64,000 nucleotides of DNA from Gautieria morchelliformis (Eukaryota > Basidiomycota > Agaricomycetes > Gomphales > Gomphaceae): NCBI GenBank assembly GCA_015179125.1, contig WHVA01000143.1, positions 164,832 through 228,831 on the forward strand, written 5' to 3'. This document shows positions 29,521 to 38,800 of the stretch, piece after piece. A program made the position numbers and the translations under genes. Position 1 is the stretch's first letter, and every line of letters begins with the position of its first letter. The notes under the pieces are model-generated. The model did no database searches, was not told the origin of the DNA, and saw only the letters and a program-made list of their open reading frames with translations.

Positions 29521-31486
29521 TTAATAACACAGAGGGACATACCTGCCATTATCATGCAAATTCTCCTTTAATCGAGCGAGACTCTTTGCTGATTTCGCGC
29601 TAAAAGTTTGCCAGGCTTCCAGGCCTTTGAGATGACGAATGTATACATCATGGAACAGGGCCTCAGCAAAAGCCCCGCCTTTGACATGTCTGCCAGAGGC
29701 CCATCTACAAATCACAAATTCAACCTGAGAAATAATTAGAAAATTGTAGTTTGAATATTGGTAGTAAGATACATTACTGCTGTAAACACAAGGGCAATGC
29801 TGGCGTCGGGGATGGGATGGAAAGAAGCAGAGTATTTGATTCCATCGGCGTTCTTGGAATCGAACCATTGCTCGTTGATTATCTCCTGCAGGATTGGGTG
29901 AGCATAGATGCCTGTGGACTGCGCCACATCCTAAATATATACGTGACTTCAGCATTGTGGGCATGCCTAGGGCAAGACTGACCTGGTACACGTAGCCGTC
30001 CTCTTGGAGCAGAATTTCGGCCAACTTCTTGTTGGCCTGAATTGTCATATCATCAGTACCATGGCGGAAGCCATAATAGACAGCTGCCTTCAGGGCAACT
30101 TTGTCTTTGACACGGCCACGAATAGTCGAATGACGCTCCATGATCTGGTGCGTATCAGGCGGATTGGCACCACAGGTAAAAGAATACACACACCAGTTTC
30201 TTGTGCACGTCAGTAAGTGCGAATTCCTGCCCCTTCTGTTCACAGCCATTTTTCCAGCACTCGATGGCCCATAGCTCACTTTCACTGTCGGATGGGAACG
30301 TGTTCATGGTGCAAACACGGACTTGGAACTCCGTTTGCACCGCTTTCAAGACCATTTGCTCCAGGCCCTCGAAATCACGTGCCTTCAGTTTCCCTTTCCT
30401 GCTAGGACCCTGCTTCCCCCTCTCCTCCCAGTTGATCTCGTGCTCGGTCAGTCGCTTGGTTGTAAATGTATTGAGAGTGCGTGGCCGCTTGTTGCCTGAC
30501 GGCATGGCATATTCATGCTGACGAACCCCTGGGTGGGTGGATGTTTGGGTATCTGTGTCAGTGAGGTCGTCGTACAACCGTTTGTGAGTTTGGTTTGGCT
30601 AGTAGCAATGAATGTTAGACTAGCAAGCGTGCACTCAATAAAAATCATGTACATCCTCAACATTGTCCTGGTCCACCGTTGCATTGCGGGATGTTGTCTT
30701 TGGAGTTCTGTGGGGGCGTTCAGGCCCTGGAGACGAAAGTATCTGGCGGTGTTTTCCTGGCATAACCTGGGTGGTATGGGCTTGGCTCGTAATTGGTGAG
30801 CTCTGAGCAACCCCAGGCGGCCTCCGCAAGGTTTGCGAGCCTGAGGTGGAATATGTGGCGAGGGGTGTAAACTGCTATTGATGGAAGCTGAGACTCTCTG
30901 GCACGATAAGTGGACATGAACCTCGTCTTCAATAGCGACTCGCACTTCATTGATGGAGTCTAAGGAGGGAAATATGAACGTGCACATCGTCCCACAGCGA
31001 AGGAAATCGCACCTATGCTCTCCCCACCATCCTCTGGGTCTGAGGAATCTGCGTCAAGATCGTCAAGGTACACCTGTATGTCCTCAGTACTGAGGCCTCC
31101 AGCTATCATGGATTCTATGGCTTTCCGCTGCGTCTGCGATTTCACTTGGGCCGCTTCCTTTGCTTCAACTTCTTTGGCGCGTCGTTCTCGTGCTTGTTGA
31201 AGTTTCACCATTTGGAGTTCTAGGGACAGGTCAGTGCACTAGAATTAGCATAACACACCAGGCACTTGCTCCACTCACGTCCTTTTTCCGTCATCCCGTG
31301 AGTCATGCCTTTGGTGCGAGATGAGTCTGCATGCTCAGTGATGGCAGTGGCGCGGGTGCTTGTCTTTGGGGCATTATTTGTGAGGGGAGCTGCAGCCTTA
31401 CCCATATTCGGCTTTCTGGGGGCTGCACTGCGTGTAGGAAGCTGTCGCAGATCAATTTCTTGAAGGGCTCGATGTTTCTGCTTCAT
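29521..31486 (-). CDS. DUF6532-like protein, passenger gene of the Plavaka element
   Basis: A multi-exon minus-strand gene. Exon 1 is 31279-31486 (MKQKHRALQEIDLRQLPTRS...). Introns are readable at 31220-31278, 30960-31012, 30599-30652, 30145-30193, 29931-29982 and 29725-29777, all 49-59 nt with GT-AG ends. The frame between 30960 and 30653 is not resolved and may hold another intron. The N-terminal third has a Lys/Glu-rich helix (RRAKEVEAKEAAQVKSQTQ) and Pro/Ser-rich low complexity. The C-terminal domain reads EQMVLKAVQTEFQVRVCTMN, IRGRVKDKVALKAAVYYGF, HPILQEIINEQWF, IPDASIALVFTAV and CRWASGRHV, which I recognise as the DUF6532 pattern of mushroom proteins; function unknown. It lies head-to-head with the transposase, about 170 bp apart, so a shared promoter is likely. 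Confidence 0.7.
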
Positions 31487-31653
31487 CGTCGTGTGGAATC
31501 AAAGGCTATGGTTTGATGCAAGTTGGCAGCGAGGTGGTGGTTTGACGCAGGTTGGCAACCGGTCACATGACTGGGGGTGACGGCGATCATAGACCGAATG
31601 ACCTGACGTATGAAAAAAAAAATTGTTATCAATATCATTGATACATCCACAGC
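31487..31653. promoter_or_regulatory. Divergent intergenic region between DUF6532-like gene and transposase
   Basis: 167 bp between the two start codons. It contains an internal repeat (GGTTTGATGCAAGTTGGCAGC / GGTTTGACGCAGGTTGGCAAC written around 31510-31560) and an A9 run near 31614. A bidirectional promoter is inferred from position only. Confidence 0.4.
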
Positions 31654-34600
31654 ATGCAAGAGGCAGCTCGTCGACGCCTGTTCACATGTGAGGCTTGCAT
31701 AAGAACCTATGCTACACGCAAAGGGCTGAACATTCATGTGTCAAAAACGCCAACATGCTGTGCTGTGTTGCGAACCCGGTTCCTTCGTCAGGCCTGTCAG
31801 GATGCCTCAGCCCCTCATGATGATCTAGAGGATGACCCACCTGCAGACTGGAATATGGCCAAGGACCCTCCAGACGACGATGTTGCAGCTTACCGTGATT
31901 CCAATCGCACACGGCAGGAGGACGGTGCATCCCGTGGTGACCTTCATGGAATAGATCCAGACGTGCAAATTGAGGATGTACCTGAAGACGATCTCGTCCG
32001 AGAGGAGTTCCCTGGGCTTGCAGGCCAGGCAATAGGAAGCGGCCAGACAAGGTTTGAGATGATGCGTGACCAACAACGCAAGGGGCAATTAGGTGACTAT
32101 GGGCCCTTCGTGGACCAAGCCGATTGGGACCTGGCAACATGGTTGATGGACAGTGGGGCTAGCCAGACTGAAATAGACAAGTTTCTGAAGCTGGATGTCG
32201 TGAGTCTCGAGACTCACCAAGGACTATGACCATGTTACTGACCGTATTCTTGGGTGGCCATCACCATACGGCTATTGCTTGTCCAGACACACACGCGCAC
32301 GCGTCCCTCCTACGCAGGAAAACGGGAATTGCTATGGAAAATCGATGCCTTACCATCGGGACCAGAGTGGACATGTCACACGTTTGTCGTTCATGGTGAC
32401 CAGCTGGATTACAATGGTGAGAAATGCACCGAGGAGCTGGACATTTGGTGCCGTGACCCGGTGGCATGTGTCAACAAACTCCTTGCAAATCCTTTGTTCC
32501 GTGAACACATGAAGTTTGCCCCAGAGAAGCTCTTCACGGATGACAGTAAGGAGGATCAAATTATAAATGAGGTGTGGACAGCACAGTGGTGGTGGGACCT
32601 GCAGGCACATAGTATACATTGTGATGATGTCATCACTGTGCCCGCCTGACTCAGTTTCCAGAAAACGCTGCCTCCGGGGGCAACAATTGCCCCAGTTATC
32701 CTGGCATCTGACAAGACCCAATTATCACGATTTAGTGGCGATAAACAAGCCTGGCCTGTCTACATCTCTGTTGGCAACATAGCTAAGTCTGTTCGTCGCC
32801 AAACATCAAAACGCGCCATGATATTGCTTGGCTATATCCCCGTTACCAAACTTGAATGCCTCTCCGAAGCCACACACAAAGACCGTGCATATAGGCTGTT
32901 TCACTATTGTATGTCTTACATTCTCAAACCTCTGATTGAAGCTGGTAAAGAAGGTGTATTGATGACATGTGCAGACAACCTTGTGCGACGTGTCTTTCCG
33001 ATTTTGGCCGCATACCTCGCCAATTACCCCGAGCAGTGTCTTGTTGCCTGCCACCAGGAGAATTCTTGTCCAATATGTGAGATTGCTCCCTCTGACAGTG
33101 GAGAACCGGTGCTTGCCCCCAGTCGTAGTCCCACACGCACTCTCAAAGCCTTGAAGACCTGTAGGTCTTCTGTGCCCTCACCTGACATCTGCAGACTCTG
33201 CCTGCGGGCCGTGGACAAACCATTCTGGGAGGATCTTCCACACACGAATATTTTTCAGTGTTTTACCCCTGACCTTCTCCATCAGCTTCACAAGGGGGTG
33301 TTTAAGGATCATCTGGTCAAGTGGTGCATCCAGCTTGCTGGTGCTGAGGAAGTGAATCGACTATTTCAAGCCTTTCCCGATCATCCAGGTCTACGATACT
33401 TCAAAAAAGGCATTTCGACCATTTAACAATGGACTGGCCGTGAACACAAAGAGATGGAGCGTGTCTTTGCCAGCCTGATCTATGGTGCCGTGCCCCCACG
33501 TGTCACTGCAGTGGCCAGAGCCGTCATTGACTTTATTTATTATGCATCTTTTGCCTCCCATTCTACTGAAACATTACGACGATTGCAGGATGCACTCGAC
33601 ACCTTTCATCAGAACAAGCAAGTCTTCATTGACCATCACATTCGCACTCACTTCCAAATACCCAAAATCCACATGATGGAGCATTATGTGGCTCTCATCC
33701 ATTCCAAAGGCTCTGCTGATGGCTTCAATACCGAACTATCAGAGCGCCTGCATATAGACTGTGCCAAGGAGGGCTACCGTGCTAGCAACAAAAAGAATTA
33801 CACACAGCAGATGATCAAGTATCTCACCCGCCATGAAGCCATTGATGCTTTCAAGAGCTTCCTTGCCTGGACAACAGATCATTGTACTGACACATCTACA
33901 TACTCAGACTCAGACTCGCAAATGTCCGATGATATTAGTGTCAATGAATCTGACAGGCCTGCCGACATTGCAATTCCCCTGTTATCATCACATTCCACCA
34001 AGTGGCAACTTGCCAAGGAGCCTCCATATCCTCACGTGTCCCTGCAATTTCTCAAGGATAAGCACGATGCTGTGGATATCATCCCGGCTCTCACAACGTA
34101 CCTGGCAACCAAAGTGCCTGGTAGCCGAGTGACCCCATCCAACTACGACCTCATCGATGTCTATGCCAAGATATCAAGGTTCCTCCTCTCCCCTCAACGA
34201 CTCACCGATGAGACACAAAAGGATAGTGTCCGCGCCACTCCTTTCCGGCACGAACGCAAGTAAGTCATCCCGCAGCACTTTGACACTGCCCTTGTGCATG
34301 ACGACCTGGAAGCTGAAGACGTAGGTCTAAAAGGTGAGTCAACATGCGATCCGCAGTATGCTACAAAACTCACACACACTCAAGGCTATCGCGTCGCCCG
34401 TGTCCGAGTCATTTTCAGGCTCCCAGATTGGTTCCATTGTGATCATACATTGGCGTATATTGAATGGTTCAGACAAATTGGAGAGCCTAACGAACTGCTG
34501 CGCCTGTCACCGGTATCATACGCGACACGAGAAGGACGTCACCATGAGGCCATAGTTCCCATTCATTCGATCCTGCACAGTTGCCATTTGACACCGAAAT

Positions 34601-34668
34601 TCAGTCGTCAGCGCAATGCAACCTGGACAGCGGAAAACGTACTGGATAAATGCTCGGACTTTTTCTGA
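31654..34668 (+). pseudogene. Plavaka transposase with two in-frame stops
   Basis: It starts MQEAARRRLFTCEACIRTYA with an N-terminal C2H2-like zinc finger (CEAC...HVSKTPTC), then an acidic linker and DWDLATWLMDSGASQTEIDK. Introns are at 32200-32286, near 32610-32660, and about 34335-34385. The core reads IDALPSGPEWTC, WTAQWWWDLQ, VILASDKTQLSRFSGDK, AWPVYISVGNIAKSVRR, VFPILAAYLANYPEQCLVAC, CFTPDLLHQLHKGVFKDHL, PDHPGLRYFKKGIST, IPKIHMMEHYVALIHSKGS and GFNTELSERLHIDCAKEGY. These are the conserved blocks of Plavaka transposases. In-frame TAA codons at 33424-33426 and 34261-34263 interrupt an otherwise open gene; the second fits CAA to TAA. The C-terminus ends SRQRNATWTAENVLDKC. The frame across the second intron is not fully resolved. 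Confidence 0.85.
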
Positions 34669-34915
34669 ACTCTCATCTTAGTATATACATGTTCCAGATG
34701 TGCGATGGCGATTTTGTATTAGAGGACAATACCTGATTCGTTGTAACAAAAGAATGCACAAGAGGATGGCGCTGCTGACCTGTTAAAAAAAACTTAGGAA
34801 GTGACGAGATCCGTGGAGAAGGGGACGAGGTGGGCATGGGTGTGGCAGTCTGGGCAAGTGTGATGCTAAATGTGAAGTGATCAAGCTGCGATCATCATGA
34901 TTAGGTTATCAAACG

Positions 34916-35367
34916 ACTGAACTAAATAGGTTTACCAGGGTGGTATGTACGGCGGGCCTCTCATATCCATCGCCAACCTGCGACACGTACACAACAAAGA
35001 AGCCTTCCGGAAACTTCCATGTTGTAGTGTCGAGGATGATCTGGCGGTTGCGTAAAGCTTCGGCAAGAGCGAGTTGAGCAGCTCGACTGGTGCGCTCCAA
35101 ATTGGAAATGACGACGACTTGAGGTAGATATGCAAGCCGAGTGTCGACAGTATGCAGTTCTGTTCAGGGCCATGGAAGGCGAGAAGCACTTGGAGGTGGC
35201 ACAGTACTGTCTGACCCTTCTGTAAAGTGGGTGGAGGGTGGTGGTAGGCTGGTGCAAGATAGTCTTTGTTTAGACGAAGACGAACCACTGGAAGGGGATA
35301 CGAAGAGGGATTCCATGAATTCTCCTAGGGGTTGAGGGGAGCGAACGTTAACGTGCTTGGCTTGCAC
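34916..35367 (-). pseudogene. Captured fragment resembling a fungal Mg-chelatase-like AAA+ gene
   Basis: Inside the transposon, minus strand: VQAKHVNVRSPQPLGEFMES, a Ser/Pro-rich stretch, then (after a frame change near 35165) RLAYLPQVVVISNLERTSR, AAQLALAEALRNRQIILD and WKFPEGFFVVYVSQVGDGYE. The last blocks resemble the sensor region of MoxR/magnesium-chelatase-type ATPases found in mushrooms (compare L-ER---AQ-AL and LPEGFF-VYV). There is no Walker A, so it is only part of a gene. Its place between the transposase and the right terminal repeat suggests capture by the element. Family assignment is from memory of motifs. Confidence 0.5.
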
Positions 35368-35736
35368 TCCGAATAATGTGGAGAGAACCTGCCAGTGCGC
35401 AACATGGGCGTGAAGATACTTGACCTACCCGTACGATGAGCAGTATGATAGTATACGAAAGGCAAAGTAGATGGGCACCTGGCGCTCATACGGCAGAGAA
35501 GGACAAACGCGAAGTCATATACAAGTCACTAGTAGTGGCCACATGTGATCCAGCCGTGTAGACTACGTTGATCCGGCATTAGTACGTCGGCCTATGGAGG
35601 TTACGGAGGCATCTGCGATATACGTCGGCCTACACAGGCTACATAGGCAGGCCCGAGTTACGTGGACAGCAGTAGCGCCCGTCGGCCGATGTATTTTTGG
35701 GCTCGGCTACCAGGTTTTCGGCGTTTTCCTGATGAC

Positions 35737-37003
35737 CTCTTCAACGCAATGCCGCAGCTGCACCACCGTGACCCGTCCATTGTCGGGCTGCTGGGCGCAT
35801 TCAGGGCGGCCACGGCCACGCGATGCAGGGCGGCGTGGCAGGGGCAGGGGCGAGGGCAGGGGAGGAGGAGGAGAAGAAGGAGGCCGGGGACACAAGGGTG
35901 CATGTTTCAGAGGCGCTGCACGAGACGGCGACGCCCCCGCAGACGCCGGTGCTGAGGCGCGAGCACGAGCACGGCGGTGTGGATGCGGCGCCGTGAGAGA
36001 GGAAGGCTTTCTTTGAACGGCCGTATTACAGGATCATCGTCGATGGGTGCCACTTGCACCCGCACTCTGTGTTGTTGTCTTTTTTCCATTCAGTTTTTTT
36101 TTGCTTGGGAGGAGTGGTATTGTTGACGTTGTGTTGTGGTGTGGTAGCTGGCGTACACGGCGCACCTAGAGGGGTGTATTCTCGTCACGGATGGTGTGTC
36201 TCTGTCTCTTTTTGTCTGTGTGTGTGGGACGTTACAATAATCTGGGAACCTGGGAACCTGGGGCGCCACCATACCGATGCTGGACCGGCATTTGAAGGAC
36301 GGCGTGCACAAGTGGCGTGACGGGAAGCTCGTCAAGGAGGGCGTCAAGGTCTACGTCGAGGGCACGAACACCCTTGCGGGGAGGTGCGTGTCTGGTCTCT
36401 GTTTATCTGTTCCCCATCAAGTGCGCTACATACAACCCCGCCGCGTACGTCGTCTGGTCCTCCGTCTCCTTTTCTTCCTCCTGTCGTGTGTCGCGTATCG
36501 TGTGTAGTGTATACCGTATCGCATCTCGCGTATCATGTATCATGTATTGTGAAGTGTTCTCACGCCCGCCCGCCTCCCACAGCTTCCTCAACACCGCCAA
36601 CAGCGCTTCGAAAAGCAATACGGGGACATATCGACGCCGCCAGGCAAGGAGAAAACGGGCAGGTGATAGGAGGACAGGGACACGATGAGAGAGACACGCA
36701 TCACAAACCCCGCTCACACAGGCACGGACACACTCAGGGCTATGCCCAAGGAGTACAAGCAGAGAAAGAGGTCGAAAGGGAGAAGGAACGGGCACAAGAC
36801 AGAACATGTATACTTCGTCTTACATAGGGTACGGCCCCAAAAGATGTTAAATTGGATGAAAAAAAAAAAAAAAACCGCCAACCGCGAAGGCACGCTGCGC
36901 CCCGGCGCAGACGCGGATCTGGTGCGCCTCGACGTGGCGGGGTGTGTGAATGCGACCTGGGTGCGCGGGGGGAAGATGTGGCTAGGGCCGGGTGCTGCTG
37001 TGT
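35737..37003 (+). pseudogene. NagA pseudogene copy B, part 4 (C-terminal half)
   Basis: It resumes as LFNAMPQLHHRDPSIVGLLGA (metal/substrate-site motif with two His), then a low-complexity linker, FFERPYYRIIVDGCHLHPHS, EGCILVTDG, LDRHLKDGVHKWRDGKLVKE, VKVYVEGTNTLAG, AIKCATYNPAA and KGTLRPGADADLVRLDVAGC. In-frame TGA at 35994-35996 lies before the ERKAFFERPYY block (fits CGA to TGA). The exon usually encoding VVTLDMCVRNFATFTG, present in copies C and D, is missing between 36395 and 36418. A poly(A) retroposon at 36602-36873 splits the last exon. The linker is GA-rich (35840-35890). Confidence 0.85.
36602..36873 (+). mobile_element. 272-bp retroposon with poly(A) tail and 9-bp TSD
   Basis: The duplication ACCGCCAAC is at 36593-36601 and 36874-36882, inside the last NagA exon. 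The insert starts AGCGCTTCGAAAAGC and ends in about 15 A (36859-36873). This is the structure of a LINE-mobilised SINE or a processed transcript. No tRNA A/B boxes or known RNA were recognised, and no second copy is in the window. Confidence 0.8.
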
Positions 37004-37152
37004 AAGTAGGAAGGTTATGCTGCTGCGGCTGGCGCTGTTACATGTGGGGAGTTAGATGTTAGATGCTAGATGCTTGTTTGAGGGTTGCCGAGTTGGTGGC
37101 CGCTCCGGAGATGGACGCGTGAAATTACTGTAATGATGATGACCTATGTACG

Positions 37153-37360
37153 GATCGGATCCAGCGATGAGCATGGGTGGATTAGCCGACCAATACAGTG
37201 GTTTTGCGATAGATATTAGCTCAACTGAATGTGCCTAATATTTTCAATTCAGTTGTGCGAGATCGGAACCAGTGATGAGCATGGGTGGATTAGCCGACCA
37301 ATACAGTGTTTTTGCAATAGATATTAGCTCAACTGAATGATGTGCCTAATATTTTCAATG
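37153..37360. repeat. Tandem duplication, two units of about 108 bp
   Basis: Units start GATCGGATCCAGCGATGAGC (37153) and GATCGGAACCAGTGATGAGC (37261) and end in CCTAATATTTTCAAT. They differ at a few positions and by a small indel. It lies in the NagA-B 3' flank. Confidence 0.85.
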
Positions 37361-37785
37361 TCAATATATATTGATAGCACTAATTTAGTCAGTAAAGAGT
37401 GATTTTGCTATTACTATCGGGTACCAGGAGTTTGAAAATACCGGGAGTTTGAAACACCCTTCCATAGTAGCCACAAGTATGTACTCACTCAGCCGTTGGC
37501 ACGTACCGACGCCACTGATGGCGGTGGTGTGTGCATGCTCAATCCCAGTGGAAATCAGCTCGAATTAGGGCTGCGTATAGATGTAAATATCTGTAAAATA
37601 AGCGCTGCATGTGAGAACCGCCACAAACCGAGAAATGGAACTATAACCAATATTTTGGTCGGTTGAGAGATGCGCAGTGTCGCTGTGAGATGTGTAGGGA
37701 TGTTCTCACCGGTAGATAGCAGAATAAAACCGAGTTTTTCTGTATTGCAGTATGTGTACAACCACTGGTACATGTACACAATCGA
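37361..37785. other. NagA-B downstream flank; reference for the inverted-duplication junction
   Basis: 37490-37580 reads CGTACCGACGCCACTGATGG...TGCTCAATCCCAGTGG. Its left half recurs at 57437-57490 and its right half at 45655-45690, where DUF6533-containing segments intervene. No gene was recognised. Confidence 0.5.
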
Positions 37786-37950
37786 TCCCTCGGCTCTGCA
37801 CCAACCTGCACCGCGTGCCCCAGCACCGATCCCTCCACTCTGCATCCACCTGCACCACACGCCCCAGCACCGATCCCTCCACGCTCCGTGTCCACCTGCA
37901 CCATGCGCCCCAACACCGATCTCTCTGCTCTGCATCCACCCGTACCATGT
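37786..37950. repeat. Minisatellite, about 45-bp unit, 3.6 copies
   Basis: Units end in CCCCAGCACCGAT or CCCCAACACCGAT, with starts near 37786, 37831, 37875 and 37921. On the minus strand it yields Gly/Ala/Cys-rich frames that are not believable proteins. Confidence 0.8.
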
Positions 37951-38227
37951 TTAACGGCTCGAAAGAAAAAACTGAAACGAATGAGAAAGAAATGAAATAA
38001 AATGAGAGATATATGCACCAATGTAATGCGAAGCGAGTGTTTGATCGACGATATCAGGTTGATGAGTTTGGCTTGGAGCCCTTCATGTCGGGCGATATCT
38101 TGCATGACTTGTTCGTTTCGCTGAGTTCACTGTAGAACCATAGATGAGATACTGGCATAACTGAATAAAGATTTTAACTCACCTCCTTGTCCGCTTCTGA
38201 GTTGCGAATGCATCTTTAACGCCGCCC

Positions 38228-38800
38228 TTCATTGACCTGACCTGACCTGACGAGGCCCGTCGAGTACAGAGCGCCCGGGCGCGCTGGGTGCAGCATGTCA
38301 GCGACGATGCTATGGCCATGGGAGTGGACACGGGCGGCACGGGGCTGGACACAAGACAAGGCACGCCGCCGACATCGAGCTCGCACGACACAGTCGAGGC
38401 TGAGGAGCCACGCCTTGTGCACAGGGAGGACGGTGAGGTTTGCAGGGTGGAGGGCGGCGTTGAGGAGGTGCGTGAGGCAATGGTGGAGCTCGTTGAGCGC
38501 GGCGGGGGCATGGTGTGGGTACGCGGCGGGCGAGCTGGCATGCGGCGCAGTCAGCGGTGGAGGATATAGATATAGATATATGGAGAGCCCGGCACTGACC
38601 AGGACTCCGTGTGGGAAATGCGGCCGCCATCTGTAGCGTCTACGGTGCGCTCGATATCCTCGACTACGAGCCCCCTTGCAAGCGGCGGGGATGGCACAGC
38701 CGCTGAGGGTGAGGTGGGCGCTGCCATTGGCAAGGGTGAATCCGACGATACTGGGACTTCTTCTCGCCCGTATCCATCGATGCCTTCCTGTAGATAAATG
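38228..38800 (+). other. Possible host exon remnant
   Basis: 38260-38569 reads ARARWVQHVSDDAMAMGVDT, EEPRLVHREDGEVCRVEGGV and EEVREAMVELVERGG; 38609-38797 reads SVWEMRPPSVASTVRSISS. The amino-acid usage looks coding and a short intron could join them. No family was recognised; ATAGATATAGATATATGG sits between. Confidence 0.3.

Larger units (their letters stand above)
28979..35734. mobile_element. Complete Plavaka-type DNA transposon (6,756 bp)
   Basis: Terminal inverted repeats CATCAGGAAAA at 28979 and TTTTCCTGATG ending at 35734; flanking dinucleotide AC at 28977-28978 and 35735-35736. Deleting the element and one AC restores the NagA reading (ITH + LFNAMPQ), which fixes the ends. Subterminal regions (29010-29215 and 35540-35690) are rich in short GTAGG/TGTAG and CCTAC motifs. 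Inside are a DUF6532-like gene and the transposase, divergently arranged, plus a fragment of an AAA+ gene. Plavaka is a fungal group usually placed near CACTA/CMC; a CA... end and a short duplication agree with that. Confidence 0.88.

Noticed and set aside
35594-36016. Separate Arg/Gly-rich gene at the right end of the Plavaka element
   Set aside because: It crosses the transposon boundary at 35734 and is only an alternative frame of the NagA linker exon.
37555-38105. Gly/Cys-rich minus-strand frame as a gene
   Set aside because: It is the translation of the 45-bp minisatellite; no conserved domain and no start context.
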